This document shows positions 15,166-22,177 of a stretch of 27,684 nt of DNA, one piece after another. The notes beneath the pieces were generated by a model. The model was not told the origin of the DNA. It did not search any database and was given only the letters and a program-made list of their open reading frames with translations. Source of the stretch: JAGZHZ01 sp965150505 (GTDB lineage: Bacteria; Bacillota; Clostridia; Lachnospirales; Lachnospiraceae); contig CBCTVZ010000022.1 of NCBI GenBank assembly GCA_965150505.1, positions 1 to 27,684 of the forward strand, written 5' to 3'. Made by a program: the position numbers and the translations under genes. How positions within the stretch are numbered: position 1 is the first letter of the stretch; each line of letters opens with the position of its first letter.

Positions 15166-16386
15166 TTATCTCATTCTTATTCTTTCATTCTTTATTTGTT
15201 TCTCAAAATCTCGCAATACGCTGTATCGTCTCACAGACAAGACAAGTCCAACCTCCGAAAACATAACCAAAAGCGCGCTTCCTCCATAGCTGATAAATGG
15301 AAGGCTGACACCTGTATTTGGAAAGACATTCAGAGAAACTGCTACATTGACGATCGTTTGAAAACTAAAGTGAAGCGCTACCCCCACTGCAATCATCGCT
15401 CCAAAAAGATCTTTTGCCGAGATTGCAACGCGTACAATCTGAAGAATCAGATATCCCATCAAAATCAGGACGATGATTCCTCCAAAAATTCCCAGTTCTT
15501 CACAGATAATCGCAAAAATCATATCATTTTGTGGCTCTGGAATTTTACCCAGTTTCTGCATACTCTTTCCAAGTCCTTTTCCAAACAGACCGCCTGATCC
15601 CACTGCATATAAGGACTGTAAAATCTGATTGCTAAATACGTCTTTGTATTTTTCTGGGTCCATCCATCCTAAGATTCGCTTCATCTGATATCCCATATTG
15701 TTTGCGACCTCAGGGTCTGGAAGGTTGTAATATATATAAATTAAAAACGTGCTGACAAGCACTGCTGCCGCCGCCACAACAACGAGATGAAATTTTTGTG
15801 TGTTGGACCAGATGAATGTCATACCATATGTAATCATCAGCATGATCAGACAGGAGGAAAGGTTACTGGAAATTATCAGGATCATAGCCGCAAGAATTCC
15901 CGCATAAATCCAAATCTTAAAAACATTTTTCCAGTCTTTCGTCGATTTCCCATGTTGTGCTATGATAAATGCTAGAAACAAGATCAAAAGCATCTTTGAC
16001 ATTTCTCCAACATGAAGCTGAACAACTCCAAAATTTAGCCATCGCACTGCTCCATTTGCCTCCACGCCAAGAGGAGTTTTCAGTAAAAGGATCAAGATTA
16101 CATTGATTCCAAAAATCCCCCAGCCGATCCAGTAGAAGATATGATAGTCCAAATTTACAAGGATAACAATGCTGACGATGCCAAGAATGATAAATAGTAT
16201 CTGTTTTTTCAATAAATATGCGTCGTCATAAAAAAAATCTGCGCTCGTTGCGCACACATAGCTCGATGCAGAATAAACCATCATACATCCAAACAAGCAT
16301 AAAAAAGTAAGCGCTATGATAATTTTCAGATCAACACGTTCTGTATTATTTAAAAATTCTTTAAACCGTTTTCTCATTTTTTTCAT
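15166..16386 (-). CDS. SEDS-family peptidoglycan glycosyltransferase (FtsW/RodA/SpoVE-like)
   Basis: Polytopic membrane enzyme that joins lipid II units into glycan strands together with a class B penicillin-binding protein. It is 406 residues with about ten hydrophobic segments. Family marks are VYSASSYV after helix 1, NGAVRWLNFG, the loop WMDPEKY with a likely catalytic aspartate, GSGGLFGKGLG, the segment EPQNDMIFAIICEELGIFGG, and VFPNTGVSLPFISYGGSALL near the end. The usual PDxG motif of helix 5 reads SSNLSSCLI here. The ATG has AGGAG 7 nt upstream. It lies between DUF3783 and DUF1292 genes with no penicillin-binding protein beside it, so FtsW, RodA and SpoVE cannot be told apart. Confidence 0.88.
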   Translation of the reverse strand: MKKMRKRFKEFLNNTERVDLKIIIALTFLCLFGCMMVYSASSYVCATSADFFYDDAYLLKKQILFIILGIVSIVILVNLDYHIFYWIGWGIFGINVILILLLKTPLGVEANGAVRWLNFGVVQLHVGEMSKMLLILFLAFIIAQHGKSTKDWKNVFKIWIYAGILAAMILIISSNLSSCLIMLMITYGMTFIWSNTQKFHLVVVAAAAVLVSTFLIYIYYNLPDPEVANNMGYQMKRILGWMDPEKYKDVFSNQILQSLYAVGSGGLFGKGLGKSMQKLGKIPEPQNDMIFAIICEELGIFGGIIVLILMGYLILQIVRVAISAKDLFGAMIAVGVALHFSFQTIVNVAVSLNVFPNTGVSLPFISYGGSALLVMFSEVGLVLSVRRYSVLRDFEKQIKNERIRMR

Positions 16387-16404
16387 TTATACTCTCCTAA
16401 CAGC

Positions 16405-16818
16405 TCACGGTAGCGATTTCTCTGTTAAAGTGGTATGTTCTGCCTGATAAAAGCTCTTTCTTTCCTTCTGAAGTTCCTCATATAATTGTCTCGTATTCCA
16501 GAAAATGTTATACGGTGTCAAAATGGCTTTCAATGCTACAGGAGCAATGCCCATCTTTCTATAGTCCTCTAAAAATGAATCCATCTCGTTTCCATCCATT
16601 CCGGAGAAAACCATCATCTCTTCTCCTAGCAATGTCTTTTCTTCTTTCGTCTCATTTTTCAAAATACCGCTGATCTTCGCCAGACTTCCCAGAGACTGTC
16701 CATATTCTGAAAGATGTACGGTTCTAACTGTAATCTGCTTTTTCCCACAAAGTTCCAATATCTTTTTTTCTTTTTCTTTCTTCATTTCATAAATCAGAAT
16801 TGTTTTTTGGGATTTCAT
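16405..16818 (-). CDS. DUF3783 domain protein
   Basis: A soluble protein of 137 residues. The C-terminal half (about 65-125) matches the DUF3783 pattern: MMVFSGMDGNEMDSFLEDYR, KMGIAPVALKAILTPYN, then the helix TRQLYEELQKER. The N-terminal half (TILIYEMKKEKEKKILELCG) looks like a small alpha/beta unit. The function is unknown. AGAAAGGAATGACAGA precedes the ATG. The gene leads an operon with the SEDS and DUF1292 genes (18-nt gap). Its start codon overlaps the stop of a possible 29-residue leader ORF. Confidence 0.8.
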   Translation of the reverse strand: MKSQKTILIYEMKKEKEKKILELCGKKQITVRTVHLSEYGQSLGSLAKISGILKNETKEEKTLLGEEMMVFSGMDGNEMDSFLEDYRKMGIAPVALKAILTPYNIFWNTRQLYEELQKERKSFYQAEHTTLTEKSLP

Positions 16819-16904
16819 TCTGTCATTCCTTTCTGAAGTTTCTTATACGATTCCTGTTTTCCTACTTTTGCCGCAGTCTGGCTGACATCCCGAATCGTTT
16901 TCAT
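16815..16904 (-). CDS. possible 29-residue leader protein coupled to the DUF3783 gene
   Basis: An ATG-started ORF encodes MKTIRDVSQTAAKVGKQESY plus nine residues. Its TGA overlaps the DUF3783 ATG as ATGA, a layout typical of translational coupling. It begins about 10 nt after the predicted transcription start. Codon choice looks normal for this genome. Against it: no clear ribosome site, and its length is within chance. I do not recognise the peptide. Confidence 0.3.
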   Translation of the reverse strand: MKTIRDVSQTAAKVGKQESYKKLQKGMTE

Positions 16905-16920
16905 TTTACATTTGCTCTCT

Positions 16921-16949
16921 ATAGTATCACAAAATGATAAATCTTACAA
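16921..16949 (-). promoter_or_regulatory. promoter for the DUF3783-SEDS-DUF1292 operon
   Basis: Minus-strand TTGTAA (16949-16944), 17 nt, TACTAT (16926-16921), about 100 nt before the DUF3783 ATG and right after the galE terminator. Confidence 0.6.
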
Positions 16950-16956
16950 TCTTTCT

Positions 16957-16995
16957 CCAAAAAACAATCCCCTGAAGCAAACTGCCTCAGGGGAT
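16957..16995 (-). terminator. terminator after galE
   Basis: Minus-strand ATCCCCTGA and TCAGGGGAT form a 9-bp stem around an 11-nt loop, followed by TGTTTTTTGG. It is about 30 nt past the galE stop. Confidence 0.9.
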
Positions 16996-17024
16996 TTCTC
17001 TATTTCTCTTTCAGAATCAAACTC

Positions 17025-18047
17025 TTATTCCTGATCGCCATATCCGTTTGGATTGTTGGACTGCCATCTCCAGGAATCTGCGCACATCTCATCGATGCCA
17101 TATTTTGCTTCCCATCCTAATTCAGCTTTTGCTTTTGCTGGGTCTGCATAACATGTTGCGATATCGCCAGGTCTTCTATCCTTGATTTCATAGTTGATTT
17201 TTTTGCCGCAAGCTTTCTCAAAAGCATGTACCACATCGAGAACGCTGTATCCTTTTCCTGTTCCCAGATTGTAAACCAGAACGCCTTTGTTCTCTTTGAT
17301 TTTTTCAATCGCTTTTACATGACCCTGTGCTAAGTCTACAACGTGGATGTAGTCACGCACGCCTGTTCCATCTGGTGTATCGTAATCATCTCCGAAAACG
17401 CCGAGGCACTGCAGTTTTCCAACAGCTACCTGTGCTACATATGGAAGCAGGTTGTTCGGGATTCCTTTTGGATCTTCTCCGATTCTTCCTGATTTGTGTG
17501 CTCCGATTGGGTTGAAGTAACGAAGCAGAATCACATTCCATTCAGGATCTGATGTATGAATATCTGTCAGGATCTGTTCCAGCATAGATTTTGTCTGTCC
17601 ATATGGGTTTGTGATTTTTCCTTTTGGACACTCTTCTGTAATCGGAACGAAAGCTGGATCTCCATAAACTGTTGCGGAAGAACTGAATACAATATTTTTT
17701 ACTCCATGTTCTCTCATGACATCACATAAGATCAGTGTTCCTGTGATATTGTTGTAGTAATACTCGATTGGTTTTGCAACGGATTCACCAACTGCTTTCA
17801 GTCCTGCAAAGTGGATAACAGAATCAATATTTTCTTTTTCAAAAATCACTTCCAGTGCACATTTGTCAAGCAGATCTGCTTCATAGAAAGTCAGTTTCTT
17901 TCCTGTGATTTCTTCCACTCTCTCAAGAGATTTTTTGCTGGAATTTGCCAGATTGTCAACTACGACAACTTCATATCCCTGATTTAACAACTCTACACAA
18001 GTATGACTTCCAATATAACCTGCTCCGCCTGTAACTAAAATTGACAT
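17025..18047 (-). CDS. galE: UDP-glucose 4-epimerase
   Basis: Interconverts UDP-galactose and UDP-glucose in the Leloir pathway and supplies UDP-sugars for surface polymers; cytoplasmic and NAD-dependent. It is 340 residues, the family's usual length. The nucleotide-binding GGAGYIG is at 7-13, the catalytic serine/threonine is in SSSATVYG (122-129), and the YxxxK pair is Y149/K153 in NPYGQTK. The substrate end RRPGDIATCYADPAKAKAELGW is also typical. AGGAGG lies 8 nt before the ATG. It is a single gene with its own terminator, divergent from the AraC-family regulator. No other galactose genes are near. Confidence 0.96.
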   Translation of the reverse strand: MSILVTGGAGYIGSHTCVELLNQGYEVVVVDNLANSSKKSLERVEEITGKKLTFYEADLLDKCALEVIFEKENIDSVIHFAGLKAVGESVAKPIEYYYNNITGTLILCDVMREHGVKNIVFSSSATVYGDPAFVPITEECPKGKITNPYGQTKSMLEQILTDIHTSDPEWNVILLRYFNPIGAHKSGRIGEDPKGIPNNLLPYVAQVAVGKLQCLGVFGDDYDTPDGTGVRDYIHVVDLAQGHVKAIEKIKENKGVLVYNLGTGKGYSVLDVVHAFEKACGKKINYEIKDRRPGDIATCYADPAKAKAELGWEAKYGIDEMCADSWRWQSNNPNGYGDQE

Positions 18048-18178
18048 ATCATTTTCCTCCTCTAGTTTCTCACGTCATGCCAGCTTTTTTATCTGGCTCC
18101 TGTTTTCTTTACATTTATAGTGTAACACTGTTCTTTTCAAAAGGGAAGACAGAAACCGTTCAATTTTATGTAATTTTG

Positions 18179-18207
18179 TTGCATTATTGTAAAATTCTCA
18201 TTATAAT
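18179..18207 (+). promoter_or_regulatory. promoter for the AraC-family gene
   Basis: TTGCAT (18179-18184), 17 nt, consensus TATAAT (18202-18207), about 40 nt before the ATG in the divergent galE-araC gap. Confidence 0.65.
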
Positions 18208-18247
18208 ATTTTTAAAATATTTTTTTATTGATGCAGGAGGATGATTT

Positions 18248-19090
18248 ATGAATGATCTTTTTAAAAATTCTTATATTGCCCCTGAAAAGGATCTCGTCTC
18301 ACTCTCTGTCTGCAATGTCGGCTTTCAAAAATGTGAACCATTGTATACTTGGGGGCCTGGAATCCGCAATCATTATCTGATTCACTATGTCATTACTGGA
18401 AAAGGATATTTTAAAGTTGACGGAAAGACGTATGAACTTCAGGCTGGAGACTGTTTTCTCGTCTATCCTAATCAGGAAATTTTATATTATGCCGATCAGA
18501 AAGATCCTTGGGTTTACTGTTGGATTGGATTTTCCGGAAGCGATGCTCCTTCTATCTTGCGTGCTACGGATTTTTCTCCTAAATCTCCCGTTCTGTTTAA
18601 CTGTCCATTTGGAGATGAGATTCAAAAATATTTTCTCCAAATCTATTCCCTTCGCGGCAGTCATTTTAAAAATGCAGTTGCGATGACAGGCACACTCTAC
18701 ACAGCGCTCGCACTTTTTATGCGGGATACTGGACGACAAAAAGGTACATATGACGAATATGTTCAAAAAAGTATTGAATATATTTCTTCCCAATATTCTT
18801 ACCACATCACAGTCGAAGAGATCGCGCAGTATGCCGGAGTCAGCCGCAGTCATCTGTTCCGCGCTTTCCGAAGTTGTCTTGGGCAGTCTCCAAAAGAATA
18901 TCTGACTTCTTTTCGGCTGAAGCAGGCGTGTCTTCTCTTAAAAACATCGAATCTTTCTATTACTTCGATTGCAAACTCTGTCGGATTTGATAACAGTCTT
19001 TATTTTTCTAAGGCGTTCCACAAAGTAAAGGGGATGTCTCCGACACAATATCAGAAAAAGCATAATTCTGTATCAAAACCACCCTCTTGA
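18248..19090 (+). CDS. AraC-family transcriptional regulator
   Basis: DNA-binding regulator of 280 residues. Residues 20-95 form a cupin-type sensor domain (HYLIHYVITGKGYFKVDGKT, LQAGDCFLVYPNQ), which in relatives binds a sugar or similar ligand. Residues about 175-272 hold two helix-turn-helix units: ITVEEIAQYAGVSRSHLFRAF, and ITSIANSVGFDNSLYFSKAF with the family end KGMSPTQYQK. AGGAGG lies 7 nt before the ATG. It diverges from galE with a 200-bp shared gap, so control of galE or of itself is possible. The ligand cannot be read from the sequence. It is convergent with the radical SAM gene across a tandem repeat array. Confidence 0.92.
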   Translation: MNDLFKNSYIAPEKDLVSLSVCNVGFQKCEPLYTWGPGIRNHYLIHYVITGKGYFKVDGKTYELQAGDCFLVYPNQEILYYADQKDPWVYCWIGFSGSDAPSILRATDFSPKSPVLFNCPFGDEIQKYFLQIYSLRGSHFKNAVAMTGTLYTALALFMRDTGRQKGTYDEYVQKSIEYISSQYSYHITVEEIAQYAGVSRSHLFRAFRSCLGQSPKEYLTSFRLKQACLLLKTSNLSITSIANSVGFDNSLYFSKAFHKVKGMSPTQYQKKHNSVSKPPS

Positions 19091-19217
19091 TTCTAGCTCT
19101 ATTTGGAGTTCACCTTTATTTGAGAGTTTATCGTTATTTTAAGAATTCGTCTTTATTTTTGATTTCACCTCTATTTGAGAATTCGTCTTTATTTTGAGGT
19201 TTATCTGTATTTTTTTC
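19091..19217. repeat. seven imperfect tandem 18-19-bp repeats
   Basis: Units start at 19091, 19109, 19127 (19 bp), 19146, 19164, 19182 and 19200, with consensus close to TTCRTCTTTATTTTGAGA. Units 2 and 5 match at 16 of 18 bases; units 4 and 6 are also close. The array begins one base after the AraC-family stop and nearly fills the 141-bp gap to the convergent radical SAM gene. All frames contain stops, so it is not coding. Confidence 0.85.
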
Positions 19218-19231
19218 ATAAAAAATTTCTT

Positions 19232-20164
19232 TTATTTTCTGGCGGGGAATATTCCCTCCCCGTCAAAAGCTGGAATAAAACTTTCTTTTGCTGTCTCACC
19301 CTCCTGAATAAACCCATTCTCTATTCCCAGTTCCAAAGCATAATCAATCATCCATTCGTATTCTCTGGCTGTAATTTTTCGATTTAATTCCGGATATTTC
19401 TCTATTCCAGTCATTGGGGTATACTGATTCATCAAGCTGATATAAATTTGATCCTTATATGTCTCTAAAAGATATTTTAAAACTGCCTTGCTGTCTTTTC
19501 TGCATCCTGGCAGAAGCAGATGGCGCACAATCACGCCTTTCTTCATCATGCCCTCTTCGTCAAACTGCGCTTCTGGAATCTGACGTACCATCTCCTCAAG
19601 CGCCTGTTTTGCCCAAAAACTGTAATCTGCCGCATGAGAATATTTTTTTGAAATCTGACTGTCCATATATTTAAAGTCCGGCAGATAAATATCAACGAGA
19701 CCTTCCATCAATTCTAACGTCTCTTTTTTTTCATATGCGCTGCTGTTATATACAATCGGAATGTGTAATCCCTCTTTTTTGGCGATCCGCAGCGCTTCTG
19801 CAATCTGAGGTACATAATGCGTTGGAGTCACCAGATTGATATTGTGGGCATGTTTCTGATTCTGAAGGTTTAGAAAAATATCTGCCAGATTTTCTATTGA
19901 AATCGCTTCCCCTGTTTTTCCATGGGAAATCGTTTCATTCTGACAAAACACACATCCCATAGAACAGCCTGAAAAAAAGACTGCCCCTGATCCTCTCTCG
20001 CCTGAGATACACGGTTCTTCCCAAAAATGGAGAGCAGCTCGCGCCGCCTGAATCTGATCAGTAACTCCACAGACTCCTCTTTTTCCTTCCAATCGGTTTA
20101 CTTTACAATTTCTAGGGCAGAGCGTACACGATTCCATCCACCGTTTCCATGCTTCTCGTTCCAT
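19232..20164 (-). CDS. radical SAM protein, COG1313 / PflX-like
   Basis: A 310-residue iron-sulfur protein related to pyruvate formate-lyase activating enzymes. The radical SAM cluster motif CxxxCxxC is C67-C71-C74 in FSGCSMGCVFCQN. An extra N-terminal cysteine group C13, C16, C20 and C32 (CTLCPRNC...RGVC) may bind a second metal site. Other marks are THYVPQIAEAL, VYNSSAYE, VDIYLPDFKY and RHLLLPGC. The physiological target of this group is not known. The ATG has AGAGGA 7 nt upstream. It follows the rplQ terminator with no clear promoter of its own, so it may depend on readthrough. Confidence 0.88.
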   Translation of the reverse strand: MEREAWKRWMESCTLCPRNCKVNRLEGKRGVCGVTDQIQAARAALHFWEEPCISGERGSGAVFFSGCSMGCVFCQNETISHGKTGEAISIENLADIFLNLQNQKHAHNINLVTPTHYVPQIAEALRIAKKEGLHIPIVYNSSAYEKKETLELMEGLVDIYLPDFKYMDSQISKKYSHAADYSFWAKQALEEMVRQIPEAQFDEEGMMKKGVIVRHLLLPGCRKDSKAVLKYLLETYKDQIYISLMNQYTPMTGIEKYPELNRKITAREYEWMIDYALELGIENGFIQEGETAKESFIPAFDGEGIFPARK

Positions 20165-20207
20165 CCATTTTTCCTCTGTTTCTTTCTTTTTTAACCAAAT
20201 TTTTTAC

Positions 20208-20242
20208 AAAAAAAACGCTGTGGAATCTTCAGATCCCACAGC
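20208..20242 (-). terminator. terminator after rplQ (end of alpha operon)
   Basis: Minus-strand GCTGTGGGATC and GATTCCACAGC pair around TGAA with one G-U, followed by GTTTTTTTTG. It marks the end of the long ribosomal transcript. Confidence 0.92.
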
Positions 20243-20266
20243 AATTTTATATATTTCGATTTTCTA

Positions 20267-20803
20267 TTATACTAACTCTAACAGAACTTCCATTGCAGCA
20301 TCACCTTTACGCTGGCCAATCTTTACGATTCTTGTATATCCACCGTTGCGGTTTACATATTTTGGAGCGATTTCGTCGAATAATTTCTGAACTAAATCAA
20401 CTTCTTTTGTGTTTTTCTTCTTGCCTGCTGCTTCAGTTGGAACAACTTTTACTGGATACAGAACTTTTAACATTTTTCTTCTTGCATTCAGTCTGGAAGC
20501 GTTGTCTTTTTTGATTTCTTTCTGTACTTCATCGTATACAGTTACTTTCTTTCCGTCTACAACTTCTTTCACTCTCTTGCCATCTTTGTCTTTGCGAGCT
20601 ACTTTTGCTGTAACTGTAACTGTTTCAAAGTTGTCTTTTTCTTTTACAGCCAGTGCAATCAGACCTTCTGCAACTTTACGAATTTCTTTTGCTTTTGCTT
20701 CTGTTGTAACGATTTTACCGTTGTGAAGCAGTGCTGTTACCTGGTTTCTGATCAGCGCTTTTCTCTGATCTGAAGTTCTTGAAAGTTTTCTATAACCTGC
20801 CAT
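20267..20803 (-). CDS. rplQ: 50S ribosomal protein L17 (long form)
   Basis: Protein L17 of the large subunit, last gene of the alpha operon. The start is the ATG at 20803 (MAGYRKLSRTSDQRKALIRN), because TGGAGG lies 9 nt upstream; an upstream ATG would add nine residues. It is 178 residues against the usual 115-130. The ends match the family (LLHNGKIVTTEAKAKEIRKV; NRNGGYTRIVKIGQRKGDAA), but the middle has two lysine-rich expansions at about 57-105 and 113-135. The reading frame is intact and the codon use looks native, so this is a lineage-specific insertion, not an error. Confidence 0.95.
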   Translation of the reverse strand: MAGYRKLSRTSDQRKALIRNQVTALLHNGKIVTTEAKAKEIRKVAEGLIALAVKEKDNFETVTVTAKVARKDKDGKRVKEVVDGKKVTVYDEVQKEIKKDNASRLNARRKMLKVLYPVKVVPTEAAGKKKNTKEVDLVQKLFDEIAPKYVNRNGGYTRIVKIGQRKGDAAMEVLLELV

Positions 20804-20827
20804 TTTAAAATTCCTCCATTTGTGGAA

Positions 20828-20912
20828 CATTGCGCCATGCTCTTACGGTCTTACTGCCACAATGCTTATCTTTTCCATATAATGTGCCACACCAGTCCCA
20901 AAAAGGTACTGG
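20828..20912 (-). other. structured rpoA-rplQ spacer
   Basis: The 183-nt gap holds two hairpins in the transcript: CCAGT-A-CC / GG-G-ACTGG around TTTTT (20892-20912), and CATTGTG with CGCAATG (20828-20864) ending just before the rplQ ribosome site. No T tract follows, so neither is a terminator. The role is unknown; RNA processing or translational control is possible. Confidence 0.45.
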
Positions 20913-20986
20913 CTGATCAGAGACTCTTTTGTTTTTAAAAAATCTCCGCTCTTTTCTTTATCCAAAAATGCTATGCACTTTTGATC

Positions 20987-21946
20987 TTATTCATCGCTTG
21001 GATTTAACTGTAATCCAAGTTCTTTTAATTTTCCTAACACTTCTTCTAAGGATTTGCGTCCCAGATTTCTGACTTTCATCATATCCTCTGAAGTTCTGTT
21101 GCACAGTTCTTCCACTGTATTGATTCCGGCTCTCTTCAAGCAGTTGTAGGAACGAACAGACAGTTCTAACTCATCAATGTTCATTTCCAGCACTTTTTCT
21201 TTTTCATTGTCTTCTTTTTCTACCATAATCTCTGCAGATTTTGCATTTTCAGACAGATCAATGAACAAGCTCAGATGCTCGCTCAATACTTTTGCTGCTA
21301 AACTAACTGCTTCGTCTGGAGCAAGTGTGCCGTTTGTATAAACATCAAGTGTCAGTTTGTCATAGTCTGTAATCTGACCAACACGCGTATTCTGTACGGT
21401 CAGATTCACACGCTCTACCGGTGTGTAGATGGAATCAACTGCAATCACACCGATTGGCATATCTTCGCTTTTCCCTTTTTCAGCGCTCACATAGCCGCGT
21501 CCTTTTGTGATCGTCAGTTCCATGTACAGCTTGCTGTCCGGTCCGCCGTTTAAGGTAGCGATAATCTGGTCTGGATTCATGATCTCAATGTCCTGATCCA
21601 CTTGAATATCAGCAGCTGTCACTACTCCTTCGCCTTCAAACTCAATGTAAGCAACTTTTGCTTCATTTGTCTCACTCTTGTTCTGAATTGCCAGAGATTT
21701 GATGTTCATGATAATCTCAGTCACATCTTCTTTTACACCTGGAATAGAACTGAATTCATGCAGCACGCCTTCAATCTTTACCTGACTTACAGCAGCACCC
21801 GGTAAAGAAGAAAGCATAATTCTTCTTAAAGAATTACCCAGAGTCGTTCCATAGCCTCTTTCCAGCGGCTCCACAACAAATCTGCCGTATTTCTTATCCT
21901 CTGATATCTCAGCTATCTCAATTTTTGGTTTATTAAAATCGAACAC
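20987..21946 (-). CDS. rpoA: RNA polymerase alpha subunit
   Basis: Alpha subunit of RNA polymerase, which nucleates core assembly and contacts promoters and regulators. It is 319 residues. The N-terminal dimerisation domain (about 1-230) carries VEPLERGYGTTLGNSLRRIM and NGTLAPDEAVSLAAKVLSEH. The C-terminal domain (about 250-312) has the helix-hairpin-helix region SVRSYNCLKRAGINTVEEL and NLGRKSLEEV. The start codon is GTG with AGGAGGGG about 8 nt upstream; translation begins MFDFNKPKIEIAE. It lies in the alpha operon between rpsD and rplQ, with long spacers on both sides. Confidence 0.97.
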   Translation of the reverse strand: MFDFNKPKIEIAEISEDKKYGRFVVEPLERGYGTTLGNSLRRIMLSSLPGAAVSQVKIEGVLHEFSSIPGVKEDVTEIIMNIKSLAIQNKSETNEAKVAYIEFEGEGVVTAADIQVDQDIEIMNPDQIIATLNGGPDSKLYMELTITKGRGYVSAEKGKSEDMPIGVIAVDSIYTPVERVNLTVQNTRVGQITDYDKLTLDVYTNGTLAPDEAVSLAAKVLSEHLSLFIDLSENAKSAEIMVEKEDNEKEKVLEMNIDELELSVRSYNCLKRAGINTVEELCNRTSEDMMKVRNLGRKSLEEVLGKLKELGLQLNPSDE

Positions 21947-22119
21947 TAGAAAAGCCCCTCCTTTTGGGTAATCATTATTTTGAGGGTAACAAAGTCATGT
22001 ATGCCTATAGTAATTGAACGCCTCTGCGTTTCTAACCCGCACATTTCTCAGCTCTGCTGACTATTGTAGGATCAGTCCCGTCGGAGGCCGTACATTCATC
22101 TCCTATAATGCAACAAGAC

Positions 22120-22157
22120 GAATTGCCAGATTCTGTCACTCAGAATCCAGACAATTC
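22120..22157 (-). other. strong hairpin in the rpsD-rpoA spacer
   Basis: In the transcript GAATTG pairs with CAATTC, and the inner GATTCTG pairs with CAGAATC around a 5-nt loop. It starts about 20 nt after the rpsD stop in a 231-nt spacer with no T tract and no ORF. It may protect or process the mRNA, or serve as a ribosomal protein target site; this is inferred only. The rest of the spacer (21947-22119) shows no convincing gene or promoter. Confidence 0.55.
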
Positions 22158-22177
22158 TTCTTATCATCCATAATTTA

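Noticed and set aside
18114..18140. galE promoter TTGAAA / TATAAA on the minus strand
   Set aside because: Spacing is only 15 nt and the match is weak. A promoter must be in this gap, but this call is not firm enough to list.
19091..19217. CRISPR array reading of the 18-bp repeats
   Set aside because: Units are contiguous with no unique spacers, are too short and degenerate, and no cas genes are near.
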